From: a virus
DNA length: 57,875 nt
IMG/VR virus record: IMGVR_UViG_3300008459_000051
Span: 1-57,875 of that record
Strand: one strand, 5' to 3'
Position numbers and translations under genes: made by a program. Below, in pieces: positions 6,439 to 15,404 of this stretch. Numbering within the stretch: the stretch's first letter is position 1; each line of letters starts with the position of its first letter. The notes under the pieces are model-generated. The model was not told where the DNA came from. It ran no database searches and saw only the letters and a program-made list of their open reading frames with translations.

Positions 6439-7343
6439 CGAGCCCCATAGAACTTGCCGTTCCAGACTGCCTGCCCATGCTGGAAGGTGATGGGATAGAT
6501 GTGCGGCCTGCCGGCCTCAGTCAGATAAACCACAGCGATCTGATGCACCCACCCCGCCTGCGCTCCATGCAGCCAGCCGGGGGAGAGCGTGCGCCCACAT
6601 CCCATGCCTACTGCCGTCGCATAGCCCCCCACCGTGGGCCTCGTATAGACCTGCGGCTTGTGGGTGTGCCCGTAGATCACCGTGCGCCCTGGACGGCCAT
6701 AGACATCCGCCATCTTGCCCCCATGGTACTTGCTGGGGCGCTCGCGGAGATCCTGATGCCCATGCGTCAGGTCCAGATCCCCCCGATGGATCGGCTGCTT
6801 GTGCTCAGGCACCCACTCCGCATCCACCGCCTTCATGTCCAGCCCTGTCTCGTAGGAGAGGCTGTCCTTGAGCGACGGCGCCTTGGCCATGATGAACCGA
6901 GTCAGCCGGCTCTCATGGTTGCCTTCCAAGTAGGTGATCTTGCAATCGTCCCCGACCAGCTCACGGAGCTCCTTCAGGGCCATCTTGCCGGCCTCAAAGT
7001 CCTCCGTTAGCTTCTCAAGATCACCGCCACCGTGCTGGGAGACTGATGCCATCTCAAGGAAGTCACCGAGCAGCACCAGCTCCGTCGGCTGGATGGCGGG
7101 GATCATCTCCTTGATGGTGGACCACACTGCTCGATCATGCTCTGGGAAGTGCATGTCCGAGAGGACCAACAGGCACTTGATGAACCCGTTGCGCCGATGG
7201 GCCTTGTCTACAACCCTCGACCGAGCACGAATGCAGGGGCGGCACGAATTACGGAAGCCGTCTGGCATCCTCTTGTCTGTCTTGAAGTTGACAGCATCAA
7301 GAGGTTTGGACTGTCCGCACTTTTTACAAGTCTTTTGCTCCAT
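6414..7343 (-). CDS. Metallophosphoesterase with N-terminal zinc ribbon, 309 aa
   Basis: The catalytic core has the calcineurin-like set SDMHF (D63, H65), GDFLE (D94), GNHESR (141-146), THGH (193-196) and YGHTHKP (224-230), which binds two metals and hydrolyses phosphoesters. Before it is a four-Cys zinc ribbon (C6, C9, C34, C37). The ATG at 7343 overlaps the upstream gene's TGA (TGATG), so an upstream GTG option is rejected. It is the last gene of the late operon, behind spanin-like genes. The substrate is unknown; nucleic-acid or nucleotide phosphoesters are plausible. Confidence 0.85.
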   Translation of the reverse strand: MEQKTCKKCGQSKPLDAVNFKTDKRMPDGFRNSCRPCIRARSRVVDKAHRRNGFIKCLLVLSDMHFPEHDRAVWSTIKEMIPAIQPTELVLLGDFLEMASVSQHGGGDLEKLTEDFEAGKMALKELRELVGDDCKITYLEGNHESRLTRFIMAKAPSLKDSLSYETGLDMKAVDAEWVPEHKQPIHRGDLDLTHGHQDLRERPSKYHGGKMADVYGRPGRTVIYGHTHKPQVYTRPTVGGYATAVGMGCGRTLSPGWLHGAQAGWVHQIAVVYLTEAGRPHIYPITFQHGQAVWNGKFYGARKEETPSK

Positions 7344-7804
7344 CACGGGAGCACCAGTACCACACCTACGCCTACACTTGCAGCACCAATCGAACCAACA
7401 CCCCAACGCACAGGTTCAGGAAGCGGCAGAACCAGTGCTGTTGCCAGCGCCAAGGTGCCGAGCACCCCGCCGACATAGCCAAGCACAGGCCAGAACGGAT
7501 CTCTAGGAGGATGTGGCACCAGCACCGGACAAGCCAAGGGCCACTTGCCCATCTCACTGCGGCACACACCCAAGTCCGTCTGAGCTTGCTTGAGTTGGAG
7601 CTTGAGGATCTCCCTCTCGCCCTCGCACTTGACCAGCTCAGTCACCAGCAGGTCGATGTCCTCTGCTGGGCAGTTCATTCGATCCGCAGGGATCGGATAG
7701 CAGCCCTGCCTAGGGAGTGGGGGCTGAAGGGCTGCCCGAGCAGGAAGCGGAAGAAGGGCCGCGCAGGCGGCAGATAGTGCGATTCGCTTTAGTTGCGGGA
7801 TCAC
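7343..7804 (-). CDS. Signal-peptide membrane protein overlapping the i-spanin, 153 aa
   Basis: The GTG start has GAGGAG seven bases upstream and lies inside the preceding Rz-like gene, overlapping it by 95 bases in another frame, as Rz1 genes do with Rz. The N-terminus is a signal peptide (basic PQLKR, then a hydrophobic stretch ending PARAA). A Cys in LSAAC could serve as a weak lipobox. Next come Cys-containing spacers, a coiled coil (about 50-85) and two hydrophobic segments near the C-terminus (LGYVGGVLGTLALATALVL and VGSIGAASVGVGVVLVLP). It is probably a lysis-associated partner (o-spanin-like), but it is much longer than typical Rz1 and the lipobox is doubtful. Confidence 0.6.
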   Translation of the reverse strand: MIPQLKRIALSAACAALLPLPARAALQPPLPRQGCYPIPADRMNCPAEDIDLLVTELVKCEGEREILKLQLKQAQTDLGVCRSEMGKWPLACPVLVPHPPRDPFWPVLGYVGGVLGTLALATALVLPLPEPVRWGVGSIGAASVGVGVVLVLP

Positions 7805-8039
7805 CTGTCATCTCCTCGACCATGCGGTGCTCGATGAGAGCGATCTCTTGTTCCATCGCGCTCCGGTGCTGTGCGGCTGACTCTTTCAACCGGGCCAACT
7901 CCACTTCCAACTGGGCGCGGAGTTCTCGGCGCGCTTCTTCCACTACTCGCCGCTTGGCCCAACCCCAAGCTCCAAGGGTAAGCCACACCAGCAGTAATAC
8001 GCACACCAGCACCCATCCCAACTGCTTCAGCTTTTCCAT
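7710..8039 (-). CDS. Rz-like inner-membrane spanin, 109 aa
   Basis: The protein has one N-terminal transmembrane segment (LGWVLVCVLLLVWLTLGAW) followed by a long charged coiled coil (RRVVEEARRELRAQLEVEL to about residue 80) and a Pro/Ser-rich tail. This is the plan of class II i-spanins that span the periplasm and help fuse inner and outer membranes at lysis of Gram-negative cells. The ATG overlaps the stop of the preceding small membrane protein (ATGA). The next gene begins inside its 3' end, the usual spanin pair arrangement. Confidence 0.7.
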   Translation of the reverse strand: MEKLKQLGWVLVCVLLLVWLTLGAWGWAKRRVVEEARRELRAQLEVELARLKESAAQHRSAMEQEIALIEHRMVEEMTGDPATKANRTICRLRGPSSASCSGSPSAPTP

Positions 8040-8275
8040 CAGCCCGCTGCCGGCTTCTCTTCTGCCTTCACTTCCTTCAGCAGTCGAGCCAGCTGGATCG
8101 CCTTGTCCAGGTTGATCGCGCCGACGTTCAGCACCGAGGCGGTGCCTGCCAGCATGGGCGACACAGCAACGCCCTCTGCCTGACGGCTGCGGATGATGTG
8201 GTTGGCAAACGAGGCCAGAGCCGACAGCACAGGAATCAGCCCGCCAAGGATCTGAAGCACATGGTCAAAGGTCAT
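8039..8275 (-). CDS. Small membrane protein, holin candidate, 78 aa
   Basis: The ATG at 8275 with AGGAA five bases upstream is preferred over an upstream GTG. The sequence MTFDHVLQILGGLIPVLSAL starts with an amphipathic-to-hydrophobic segment, followed by a second mildly hydrophobic region (VSPMLAGTASVLNVGAINL) and a charged tail (KEVKAEEKPAAG). It lies immediately upstream of the i-spanin and overlaps its start. The context supports a lysis-related role such as holin or antiholin, but the hydrophobic segments are short and the call is tentative. Confidence 0.5.
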   Translation of the reverse strand: MTFDHVLQILGGLIPVLSALASFANHIIRSRQAEGVAVSPMLAGTASVLNVGAINLDKAIQLARLLKEVKAEEKPAAG

Positions 8276-8317
8276 AGCGTTCCTCACAGTAAACTCGCCC
8301 AAGTACACAGTTGCCAC

Positions 8318-8599
8318 TTACGACTCCGCAAGCACCTGAACCTGCACGGCAGAGCCCGCAGTTCGCAGCCAGATCTTGGTAATGAACTGCCACTGCCAAT
8401 CCTGAACGCTGGAAGGGCTCAGGACGTTATCTAGAGCAGCTCCCGCATCCGAAACCCCGTCGAACGAGATGTAGGCCACATCGGCTTCATCCATGTTGCA
8501 GAAGCGGATGCGCTTGGCCTGCGGGAAGGGCAGAACGATGTCAGGGGCGGTGCTGTAGCTCGTCGCTGAGACGGTCAGCACCTGCGAATAGGTTGCCAT
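8318..8599 (-). CDS. Hypothetical small structural-type protein, 93 aa
   Basis: The start overlaps the preceding stop (TAATG at 8597-8601). The protein is beta-rich with no membrane segment: YSQVLTVSATSYSTAPDI, IRFCNMDEADVAYISFDG, then a Ser/Ala stretch and a closing pair of strands (QFITKIWLRTAGSAVQVQVL). The pattern resembles small beta-sandwich proteins that decorate phage heads or tails. It lies within the lysis gene cluster. No family is recognised. Confidence 0.6.
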   Translation of the reverse strand: MATYSQVLTVSATSYSTAPDIVLPFPQAKRIRFCNMDEADVAYISFDGVSDAGAALDNVLSPSSVQDWQWQFITKIWLRTAGSAVQVQVLAES

Positions 8600-8943
8600 T
8601 AGGTATGCTCCTTGTGGTCACGCTGCTCCAGCAGGGTGACACGGACATTGATCGCCTGCATGTCCGCATCGAACTTGTCCAGCCGGCGCTCAATCTTGTT
8701 GCTCATCGTATCGATTCGGGAACTCAACACCCCGATCTTCTCTACTATCCCGTCCAACTTGGCGTCGAGGTGATCGCGACTCATCTTCATCACAGCCTCT
8801 CGACCCGCCTCGCTCTTCAGTGCCGCCAGCGCAGTTTCCTCAACCCACTGGCGCCCTTTGATGAGCGCAGCTACCATCGAGATCAGCCAGGTGACGACCC
8901 CCACCACAGCCAGAAGTTGTGCGTCTGTTGTCACTGCCGGCAT
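8599..8943 (-). CDS. Membrane-anchored coiled-coil protein, lysis-associated, 114 aa
   Basis: The ATG at 8943 has GAGGGG eight bases upstream. Residues about 8-28 form a transmembrane segment (LLAVVGVVTWLISMVAALI), followed by a long helical coiled coil (LDGIVEKIGVLSSRIDTM, IERRLDKFDADMQAINVRV). This topology is seen in haemolysin XhlA-like and other holin-associated phage proteins. Its place beside spanin-like genes supports a lysis role, possibly holin or holin regulator. An alternative is a second spanin-like membrane tether. Confidence 0.55.
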   Translation of the reverse strand: MPAVTTDAQLLAVVGVVTWLISMVAALIKGRQWVEETALAALKSEAGREAVMKMSRDHLDAKLDGIVEKIGVLSSRIDTMSNKIERRLDKFDADMQAINVRVTLLEQRDHKEHT

Positions 8944-8996
8944 CGGTCTAACCCCTCGAAAACACACGTCCTGCTATTGGGTTTACCACGGTTCAA

Positions 8997-9392
8997 CTAA
9001 ACCAAAGGCATCAGCCGGAACGGTGATGCAGGGATCAAAACGTTCACATCTGAACCGTTTGTCAGCTTGATGTCGTAGACGTAACGGCCCCATGCCGAGT
9101 CGCGCATGGCGGTCGATGCCCAGGTAAACACTGCTGTCCCGGCCCCGAGCATGGGGGTCCATGTCCCGGAGAGCTGGGCCAGCGCAGGGAGATCCTCTGG
9201 CTTCTGCTTGATGGTCAGCGTGAGGGTGCCGACGGGGGTGACGGGAACACCGCTTCTGGTCACAGCCCGAAGGACCAGTTGGGCGGTAGTTCCCTTGGTG
9301 ATAGCCAACTCCACCCGAGGGTTCTCAGGCACGCTGGGATCAATGGGCTTGGTGCCGTCCTCTAGGACGCCGATCAGGTGGATGACTGCCAT
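8997..9392 (-). CDS. Beta-rich structural protein, probable baseplate or fibre accessory, 131 aa
   Basis: The ATG at 9392 has GAGG just upstream and lies three bases past the stop of the large fibre gene. The protein starts MAVIHLIGVLEDGTKPIDPS and continues as an Ig-like beta sandwich (VELAITKGTTAQLVLRAVT, then PVGTLTLTIKQ, AVFTWASTAM, RYVYDIKLTNG). Small Ig-like proteins downstream of fibres often cap or accompany them. Function is inferred from position and fold impression only. Confidence 0.55.
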   Translation of the reverse strand: MAVIHLIGVLEDGTKPIDPSVPENPRVELAITKGTTAQLVLRAVTRSGVPVTPVGTLTLTIKQKPEDLPALAQLSGTWTPMLGAGTAVFTWASTAMRDSAWGRYVYDIKLTNGSDVNVLIPASPFRLMPLV

Positions 9393-9394
9393 GT

Positions 9395-11800
9395 TTAGCC
9401 TCGGAATCCAACCTCTGTCCAATACAGGGCATTGGAAGAGTCCTTCATGTATTGAAGCTCCAGCACGCCGTACTGCGGAATTACGCGGGAGTTTGCACCC
9501 AGCTTGAGCTTGGTGCCAGCCACATGCGGATCTGAGTTGAACGTCACCGTCGCCGCATGGCCGTTCACGATGACAACTCGCGTCCCTTCTGGAACTCCGA
9601 CAGTCTCAATTGACGGCACCGACTGCTGATTTACGGCGCCAATCGCCGGGATCACTCGGATGTTAGGGGATGAAACCGGAATGGTTTCGCCCGTAATGGT
9701 TCCAGAAGTCGCAAAGCTGTAGGTCGAGGGCGACAGCACAAGCCGTGTTGTCACGGTGCCGTTATCGCCAATGACGACGCTACCCTTGACGGTCGTAACC
9801 TGGCTGGTCCCGCCGATGGTCGTTGCGCCGCGAATAACATTGACCGAAGTAGTCTCGCCAAGCGTTGTGTCGCCTTTGATGGTGTTTTCTTTGCCGGTTG
9901 AGCCAATGAACACATCGCTGGCCGCAGGCCCGTTCGTAACGCCGGAATAGCCAATGTAGACCTGTCCCGACGTGCCTGCGCCCGCACCACCGCCGATGTA
10001 CACATTGCCGTTTGCGCCTACGCTTGATCCACCCGCCAGCTTGACATGCTGCCCGACTGCCGCGCTGCCACCTGCGATCAACTCGATGTTGCTCTTCTTG
10101 TTCACATCAGAGTTGCCGCCGTACATCGTAATAACGCCACCGGCAGATGAAGATGTGCCCGTTCCCGCCGTAAGTACGATGTTGCCGCCCTGTCCATTGA
10201 GCGTGGTGTTGTTGCCTGCCGTGATGGTGACTGCGCCGCCATCTGCTCCCGCACTGTTCTGGGTCGAGTTGCCTGCCGTGATGCTGATGGCACCTGCTTG
10301 GCCAGCATTTCCGCCGTTACCGGCCAGCAGCGCAACGCTACCGCCAGACATGCCGGCAGTAGCGCCATTCTGCCCTTGCAGCGTGGCAGATCCAGCGGAG
10401 AGAGAAGCTATGGTGCCAATACCGCCACCAAGGAGCAGTTTGCCACCAGGAGCCAGCGCACCAGTGCCGCCTGTGATGACAACATCGCCACCCAGCGTGT
10501 TTGAGTTGGTGTTGAATCCACCCGTGATGTTAACAGCGCCGCCAGCTGTTCCAGCAGTCGAGGATTGAGAAGTTCCTCCCTCAAGATAAAGCGCGCCTCC
10601 TGCCAATGTTTGACTGCGGCCCGCTCGAAATATCGCGGACGCCCCAACTGTATTTGCGCTAGTGCCTACGAACAGATTGAGCTCGCCAGCCGTAAGCCCG
10701 TCACCACTATAAATCTGAACAGTGCCGCCATCGCCAGCAGAAGATGCCCCAGCAAAAAGCTCGACACCGCCGCCAATCCCGCTCGCAAACGTAGTGTTGC
10801 CAGCGGTCAGTTGGATGGTCGTGCCATTTGCGCTTGTGCTGCCATCGGCAGCGAAGTTTACGTTAGTAAAGCCGCCATAAGGTGCGAGCTTAATCTCATT
10901 GGCGCTATCTGCTGCCAGCCCCGACGGGTTGGGATAGGTGCTGCTCGGATAGCCAAGCACACCACCTGCCGGCCCCACAGGAGCGCCCGAGGCGCCGCCC
11001 AAGCCAGAGATCCACAGGTCGTAAGTAGTGCCCCCCATCGCATGGGCAATCGTCCCGATCTGCCTGCTGTTAGTGCCCGGTGTAAGAGACAGCGCACCCG
11101 TGTCATCCACATAGACAGGATCGCCATCTAACCCGCCAGCGGCCAAGGTGACGCCTGAGATCGGACCCAGCGACATCACCCGAACGAGGTCTCCCAGCGA
11201 GGCGTTGGCTGCGCCAGCTACCGTCTCCAAGTAGACGCCCAACGTCCCGTAGAGGTGGTTCATATTGTTGGCGTAGGCCACCTCAAAGGACGGCACCGTG
11301 CGCTGCTGTGCCGGCAGCACGCCGATCTCGGTGGCGTCGGAGATGTGAACCACCTGAAGCGGGGTCAGAGGCTCCCCTGCCTTGCCGACGAGGATGCCGT
11401 TGTCCGTGAAGCGGGTGACCCTCTGAAGGATCTCGGACACAGCTGCGTTCGACCAGCCATTGTTGGAGTCGACCTCGATGGTCTCCCCTGCTGCCGGAAT
11501 GCGCGAGCGGGTCTCAAGCTCCAGAACTGATGCCACCACCTGATCGGTGGCCTCTCCTGCAAGCCCCGTGTTCACCACCAAGCGGATCAGGTAGCTGCCC
11601 TCCTTGGTCGGAGTGAACGCTGCTGTCGAAGCGGTGGGAGTGGCGAGTACGACTGGCGTGCCGGCAGGCTGGGAGAGGATCGTCCACTGCCAAGTGGTTA
11701 CGCCCGTGTTGTCGTTGTTGGAGAGGCTGACAAACGTATTGAGCGGCAGATCAGTATTGCTGCCGGGAGTGCTGTTGATCTGGATCTGTGCAGTTGCCAT
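9395..11800 (-). CDS. Tail fibre/appendage with glycine-rich beta repeats, 801 aa
   Basis: The N-terminal 100 residues look like an Ig/PKD domain (VSLSNNDNTGVTTWQWTIL, EGSYLIRLVVNTG). Residues about 130-270 hold a small beta module (GLDGDPVYVDDTGALSL). From about 300 to 640 there are many copies of a repeat of the type GG-x-V-x-I-x-AG, such as GGAVTITAGNNTTLNGQGG, suited to a beta-helical or triple-stranded shaft. The C-terminal 100 residues are a distinct domain (IPVSSPNIRVIPAIGAVNQ). It is expected to extend from the baseplate and contact the host surface. It lies next to the baseplate genes. Confidence 0.75.
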   Translation of the reverse strand: MATAQIQINSTPGSNTDLPLNTFVSLSNNDNTGVTTWQWTILSQPAGTPVVLATPTASTAAFTPTKEGSYLIRLVVNTGLAGEATDQVVASVLELETRSRIPAAGETIEVDSNNGWSNAAVSEILQRVTRFTDNGILVGKAGEPLTPLQVVHISDATEIGVLPAQQRTVPSFEVAYANNMNHLYGTLGVYLETVAGAANASLGDLVRVMSLGPISGVTLAAGGLDGDPVYVDDTGALSLTPGTNSRQIGTIAHAMGGTTYDLWISGLGGASGAPVGPAGGVLGYPSSTYPNPSGLAADSANEIKLAPYGGFTNVNFAADGSTSANGTTIQLTAGNTTFASGIGGGVELFAGASSAGDGGTVQIYSGDGLTAGELNLFVGTSANTVGASAIFRAGRSQTLAGGALYLEGGTSQSSTAGTAGGAVNITGGFNTNSNTLGGDVVITGGTGALAPGGKLLLGGGIGTIASLSAGSATLQGQNGATAGMSGGSVALLAGNGGNAGQAGAISITAGNSTQNSAGADGGAVTITAGNNTTLNGQGGNIVLTAGTGTSSSAGGVITMYGGNSDVNKKSNIELIAGGSAAVGQHVKLAGGSSVGANGNVYIGGGAGAGTSGQVYIGYSGVTNGPAASDVFIGSTGKENTIKGDTTLGETTSVNVIRGATTIGGTSQVTTVKGSVVIGDNGTVTTRLVLSPSTYSFATSGTITGETIPVSSPNIRVIPAIGAVNQQSVPSIETVGVPEGTRVVIVNGHAATVTFNSDPHVAGTKLKLGANSRVIPQYGVLELQYMKDSSNALYWTEVGFRG

Positions 11801-11812
11801 GGAACTCTCCGG

Positions 11813-13093
11813 TTAGACCGCAACCTTGACAAGAAAGCTGACATCTGCCGTCTGAACGGCTGGTCCAGTAGAGGTGAATCGAGACGGATCCGTTGCATAG
11901 ATGACGACAGGATCCGGTCCAAGGGTGGAGTCAGAATAGGCGTAGCCCACGCTAAACTGGATCTGATGCACGGTCTGCCCGACTGCCGCGAGAATCTGAG
12001 GGGATGTCAAAGATGCGTTTGCAAGCAGCGACTTCCCAGCAGCAGTCAATGAGGCGTTGCGGGTTCGCAGCTGAGTGGCCACAAGCATCGGCGCGCCATA
12101 AGTAGTGTACGAACCACCTGACAAAACCGACAACGGAGCATAAGGCGTAAAGAACGCCGTTATGTCGGTAATCGTAGGCGGGCCGAGAATCGTCAGCAGG
12201 TACTGGTTCTGAAATCCGTTAGACGTATCTTTGGAGACCGTGCATCGGATGCCAGCCGGTGCCTTGATGCGAACATTGCTGAGTTGCTGAGTTGTGGAGC
12301 TATAAGAGTCCGCACCCCCGATTGTAAAGCTGCCAGTAATGTCAATCTGAGCTTGAGGTGTGAGGCGGGGGCGCCAATCCGCAATAAGCCCCGAGTTAAC
12401 AAACGTCGCATTGGGGCCAACATTGATCACAGCGATGGCCACATAGCCTGAGTCCGTGCTGGGGATTGGCGCATTCAAGAAGTCTGCATCTGTGCTGTAT
12501 GCAACCAGAACGCCGCTGCGATAGACAATGCTGGCCGTGGGCGCAGTGAGGCTGCCTGCCGGAATGTACTGGACCGCATCGTTGACTAGGTCAAACGTCA
12601 TGGTCTTGTTGATAGTCTGAGGCGTGAACACCCCCGAGGCCGTGCTGTAGACATCCGAAAGTGTGGCATCCGTCAGAGCCCGGTTGTAGCGGACTTCAAT
12701 CAGATCCCGGCGGCAGAAGCCTGTTAACGGCTGATTGGGCACCGTCACTACATGGCTGCCTGAGAGCAGCAGCGGCTTGTAGTAGGACAGGTCGTTCAGC
12801 CCAACAACGCCACCAACCGCAGAGGTTGTATCGTTCGTCGCCTGAAAGCCAATGCCTTGAGCAATCGTCACGTCCATGCTGGCAGGGCTGGTCGGCTCCA
12901 CCACAAAGCCGCGACCAACAAACCCCGTCTGAGCCGTGGCCGTAACGACATCTGCCCCATCCGACATGGCATAGGCGCGAAACAGGTAGTCGCGCAGGTC
13001 ACGATGCAACTCCGACTGAGCTGCGTTGATGTCGCTGGACTTGGGGCGCTCCAGCGGGTTGATGATCGTCGTATCGAAGGGCTGGTTAGCCAT
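11813..13093 (-). CDS. Baseplate/fibre-associated structural protein, 426 aa
   Basis: The protein starts MANQPFDTTIINPLERPKSS and has a helical N-terminal stretch (AAQSELHRDLRDYLFRAYAM). Beta-rich segments follow, including DLIEVRYNRALTDATLSDVY and YVAIAVINVGPNATFVNSG. The layout resembles phage proteins that link J-like baseplate wedges to fibres. It lies between the J-like genes and the 801-residue fibre. It has no recognisable enzyme motif, and exact family identity is uncertain. Confidence 0.65.
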   Translation of the reverse strand: MANQPFDTTIINPLERPKSSDINAAQSELHRDLRDYLFRAYAMSDGADVVTATAQTGFVGRGFVVEPTSPASMDVTIAQGIGFQATNDTTSAVGGVVGLNDLSYYKPLLLSGSHVVTVPNQPLTGFCRRDLIEVRYNRALTDATLSDVYSTASGVFTPQTINKTMTFDLVNDAVQYIPAGSLTAPTASIVYRSGVLVAYSTDADFLNAPIPSTDSGYVAIAVINVGPNATFVNSGLIADWRPRLTPQAQIDITGSFTIGGADSYSSTTQQLSNVRIKAPAGIRCTVSKDTSNGFQNQYLLTILGPPTITDITAFFTPYAPLSVLSGGSYTTYGAPMLVATQLRTRNASLTAAGKSLLANASLTSPQILAAVGQTVHQIQFSVGYAYSDSTLGPDPVVIYATDPSRFTSTGPAVQTADVSFLVKVAV

Positions 13094-13107
13094 ACAGGAA
13101 CGCTCCG

Positions 13108-14160
13108 TTAGTCGAGGATGTAGTTGATGGTGATGCCGGCAGGACGTGAACTCTCAAGGTTCTGCGCCATGCCAGCATAGGTGGGGAACAGAAGCGACAG
13201 GTTGGGCAAGCCGACATAGAACGCACCCCGATCTGAGACATCCCCATACCACCGATTGGCCAACTGGTCAGGGACGTAGGGCTGGTCCAGATCCCACACG
13301 AAGATGTTGCCGTTAAACGCAGGCACCACCACGTTCAGCGCAGCTTGGGTCAGCGTCAGATTGATCGGGAAGTCCCATGCCGTCATCAGACGGAGATCCC
13401 AGATCTCCCGGTAGATGTATTCCTGCCCTGCCGCATGGACCAAAGCCCCAATGGACTCATCAATGATCCGCCGCATGGCCGCAGGCGTAACCGTATCGGG
13501 CAGGGTCATCATGCGGCTGCGGTAGGCTGCATCTGTCTCCCCAACAGTGCGGGGCAGTCCTCGATCATAGCCAAGGCCATCCAGCATGGGCGCAGAGCCG
13601 CCGGTCATGGGCGTGGCTTGGCGCACCTTCAGGCTGGCGTCGAAATAGACAGGTGCTGAAACCAGCGGCGTGACCACCACAGAGACAGGACCAGGGACCA
13701 GCTCCCCTCCCGCCGAGGTGAACGGCCCCGGCTGGTCATACAGCCAGCCCCGAACCAGCGCCTGCACTCCCACCGAGTAGGGGCCAACATCCGTTCCAGA
13801 GGTAAACGAAACAGGTGCCAAGGTGGCGTAGAGATAGCCATCTGCCGTGCCAACAATGGTACCTGCCTCCACCGTAATGGCAGAGCCAAGAGTCGAGTCG
13901 CGGTACAGCTCGACGGTGCCGGTGGAGTAGCTGCCCCCAGTTGCGCTGCGGATGTACTGGCCCGTGCCGACATGGGCAATAGCCTGCGACACCCGCGCAG
14001 TCATCATCGCCACAGCTTGCAGGAACTCGTATCCCGGCCCCGGATCTTTGATCGGTGCCAGATAGTGCTGCGGCAGGATGCGATCAAAGAGCGCCAGCAT
14101 CTCCGCTTGAGAGAAGCTGGGCAGATCAGGCAGCGGCGATGATGCGGACGAGTAGCCCAT
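13108..14160 (-). CDS. Second J-like baseplate protein, 350 aa
   Basis: Residues about 50-130 contain a short version of the J-like N-terminal pattern (TGTVELYRDSTLGSAITVEA, GTIVGTADGYLYATL, PVSFTSGTDVGPY). Residues about 195-245 (LGYDRGLPRTVGETDAAYRS, PAAMRRIIDESIGA) resemble the middle domain of baseplate J/gp47 proteins. It starts three bases before the stop of the longer J-like gene. It is likely a wedge component, perhaps linking the wedge to fibres. Confidence 0.65.
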   Translation of the reverse strand: MGYSSASSPLPDLPSFSQAEMLALFDRILPQHYLAPIKDPGPGYEFLQAVAMMTARVSQAIAHVGTGQYIRSATGGSYSTGTVELYRDSTLGSAITVEAGTIVGTADGYLYATLAPVSFTSGTDVGPYSVGVQALVRGWLYDQPGPFTSAGGELVPGPVSVVVTPLVSAPVYFDASLKVRQATPMTGGSAPMLDGLGYDRGLPRTVGETDAAYRSRMMTLPDTVTPAAMRRIIDESIGALVHAAGQEYIYREIWDLRLMTAWDFPINLTLTQAALNVVVPAFNGNIFVWDLDQPYVPDQLANRWYGDVSDRGAFYVGLPNLSLLFPTYAGMAQNLESSRPAGITINYILD

Positions 14161-14163
14161 GCT

Positions 14164-15396
14164 TTAGCCCCACTGCACCGCGTCAGGGTTGGTGTAGTTG
14201 CCGATGGGCGTTCCGGGGTTGCTGCTGGACGCCTGCACGATGGCGAGGTTGGCGCGCAGCACTTCCAGAGGCGAAGTGACCACCGTGCCCGAGGGCGAAA
14301 CAATCGTCTGCCTGACGTTAGCAGCCTGATCCGCCGTCGAGGGAAGCACCAGCCCCGACACACCTTGCAGTGCTTGAAAGAGCGCCAGCGGCGTCAGGTC
14401 ATCCCCAGGGTTCAGGTTGTTGATGACGTTGACACAAGCTGCCCGAGCGTTGACGGCCACCTGGTCGATGTTCACGCCTGCGTTGAATGACAGGGAGAGC
14501 TGCACCGGCTGGAGGATCACCTTGGCGACCTGCACCTGCACGAAGATCCCCGCAGGGCGGTAATCCTCCAAGGCGTTAAACACAGTCTGCGCCAGCACTG
14601 CTGACTGCGCCTCATAGGCGGGAGGATTCACGCCCAGATCCGCTAGCGTGTCCGTGTACTGATCTGCGATGACCAGATAGACCAGCTTGTTGCCGCGCCC
14701 TTGGCTGTCGAGTGCTTCATAAGCAGAAGCGCGAACAACCCCCGGCACCGTCAAGGCGCCCTGCACCAAGGCAGCCAAGGTGCCGCGCCTTGCCGTCGTA
14801 AAGAAGGCCCGACCACGCTCGCGGAAGTCCGTGTCGCTCTCTCGATCAGATGCGCCAAAGGTGGCAATCGGATTGGTGGCTGACAGGTTGGCCGGCGCAC
14901 CGGGAATGGTGCTCTCGATGTTGGTGATCGTGCCGATGGCTGCCTGCTGATCCGCTCCAGCCAGAAGGCTCCTCACCCCAACAAAGACTGGACCCGTCCC
15001 GCCAGCAAGAAACGTCTCGTTCTGCACCGTGGCAAAGCGGGTGCCTGCCGAGGTGGAGAGGATGGTGCCAACCGGGATGGTGAACGGTGAAGGGTTGGTA
15101 GACGCCGTGGTGAACTGCACGCTGCCCGTAGCGGCTGCTGCCACCTTGCGGGTCAGGCCGTAACGATCAGCCAGCAGGCGGTCCAGAGCCTCTCCAGTGG
15201 CGCTGTCGAGGTAGAGCCCCGCAGTCACATTGGAGAGCTGGCCCATCACCTCATCAGCGGCTGCCGTGGCAGCTGCAACAAGGATGTTGGCGTCGGAGCC
15301 GTCACGATCAATGGCCCCACGGGTCAGCTGTGGATTGCGTGCCAGAGCCTCGTTGCGGGCCGTGCGAAACAGAGTCGAAAAGCTAGGAAAGTCCAC
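14164..15396 (-). CDS. Baseplate J-like wedge protein, 410 aa
   Basis: The pattern is characteristic of baseplate J proteins (Mu gp47/P2 J/T4 gp6-like): DRDGSDANILVAAATAAADE near the N-terminus and LYLDSATGEALDRLLADRYG at about 60-80. A beta domain with PVGTILSTSAGTRFATV follows, then SDTDFRERGRAFFTTARRGT and GALTVPGVVRASAYEALDSQ. A GTG start with GAGGTG upstream is used. It lies directly downstream of the gp25-like gene, the conserved order in contractile tails. It forms the inner wedge ring of the baseplate. Confidence 0.88.
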   Translation of the reverse strand: MDFPSFSTLFRTARNEALARNPQLTRGAIDRDGSDANILVAAATAAADEVMGQLSNVTAGLYLDSATGEALDRLLADRYGLTRKVAAAATGSVQFTTASTNPSPFTIPVGTILSTSAGTRFATVQNETFLAGGTGPVFVGVRSLLAGADQQAAIGTITNIESTIPGAPANLSATNPIATFGASDRESDTDFRERGRAFFTTARRGTLAALVQGALTVPGVVRASAYEALDSQGRGNKLVYLVIADQYTDTLADLGVNPPAYEAQSAVLAQTVFNALEDYRPAGIFVQVQVAKVILQPVQLSLSFNAGVNIDQVAVNARAACVNVINNLNPGDDLTPLALFQALQGVSGLVLPSTADQAANVRQTIVSPSGTVVTSPLEVLRANLAIVQASSSNPGTPIGNYTNPDAVQWG

Positions 15397-15404
15397 CGCT
15401 CACC

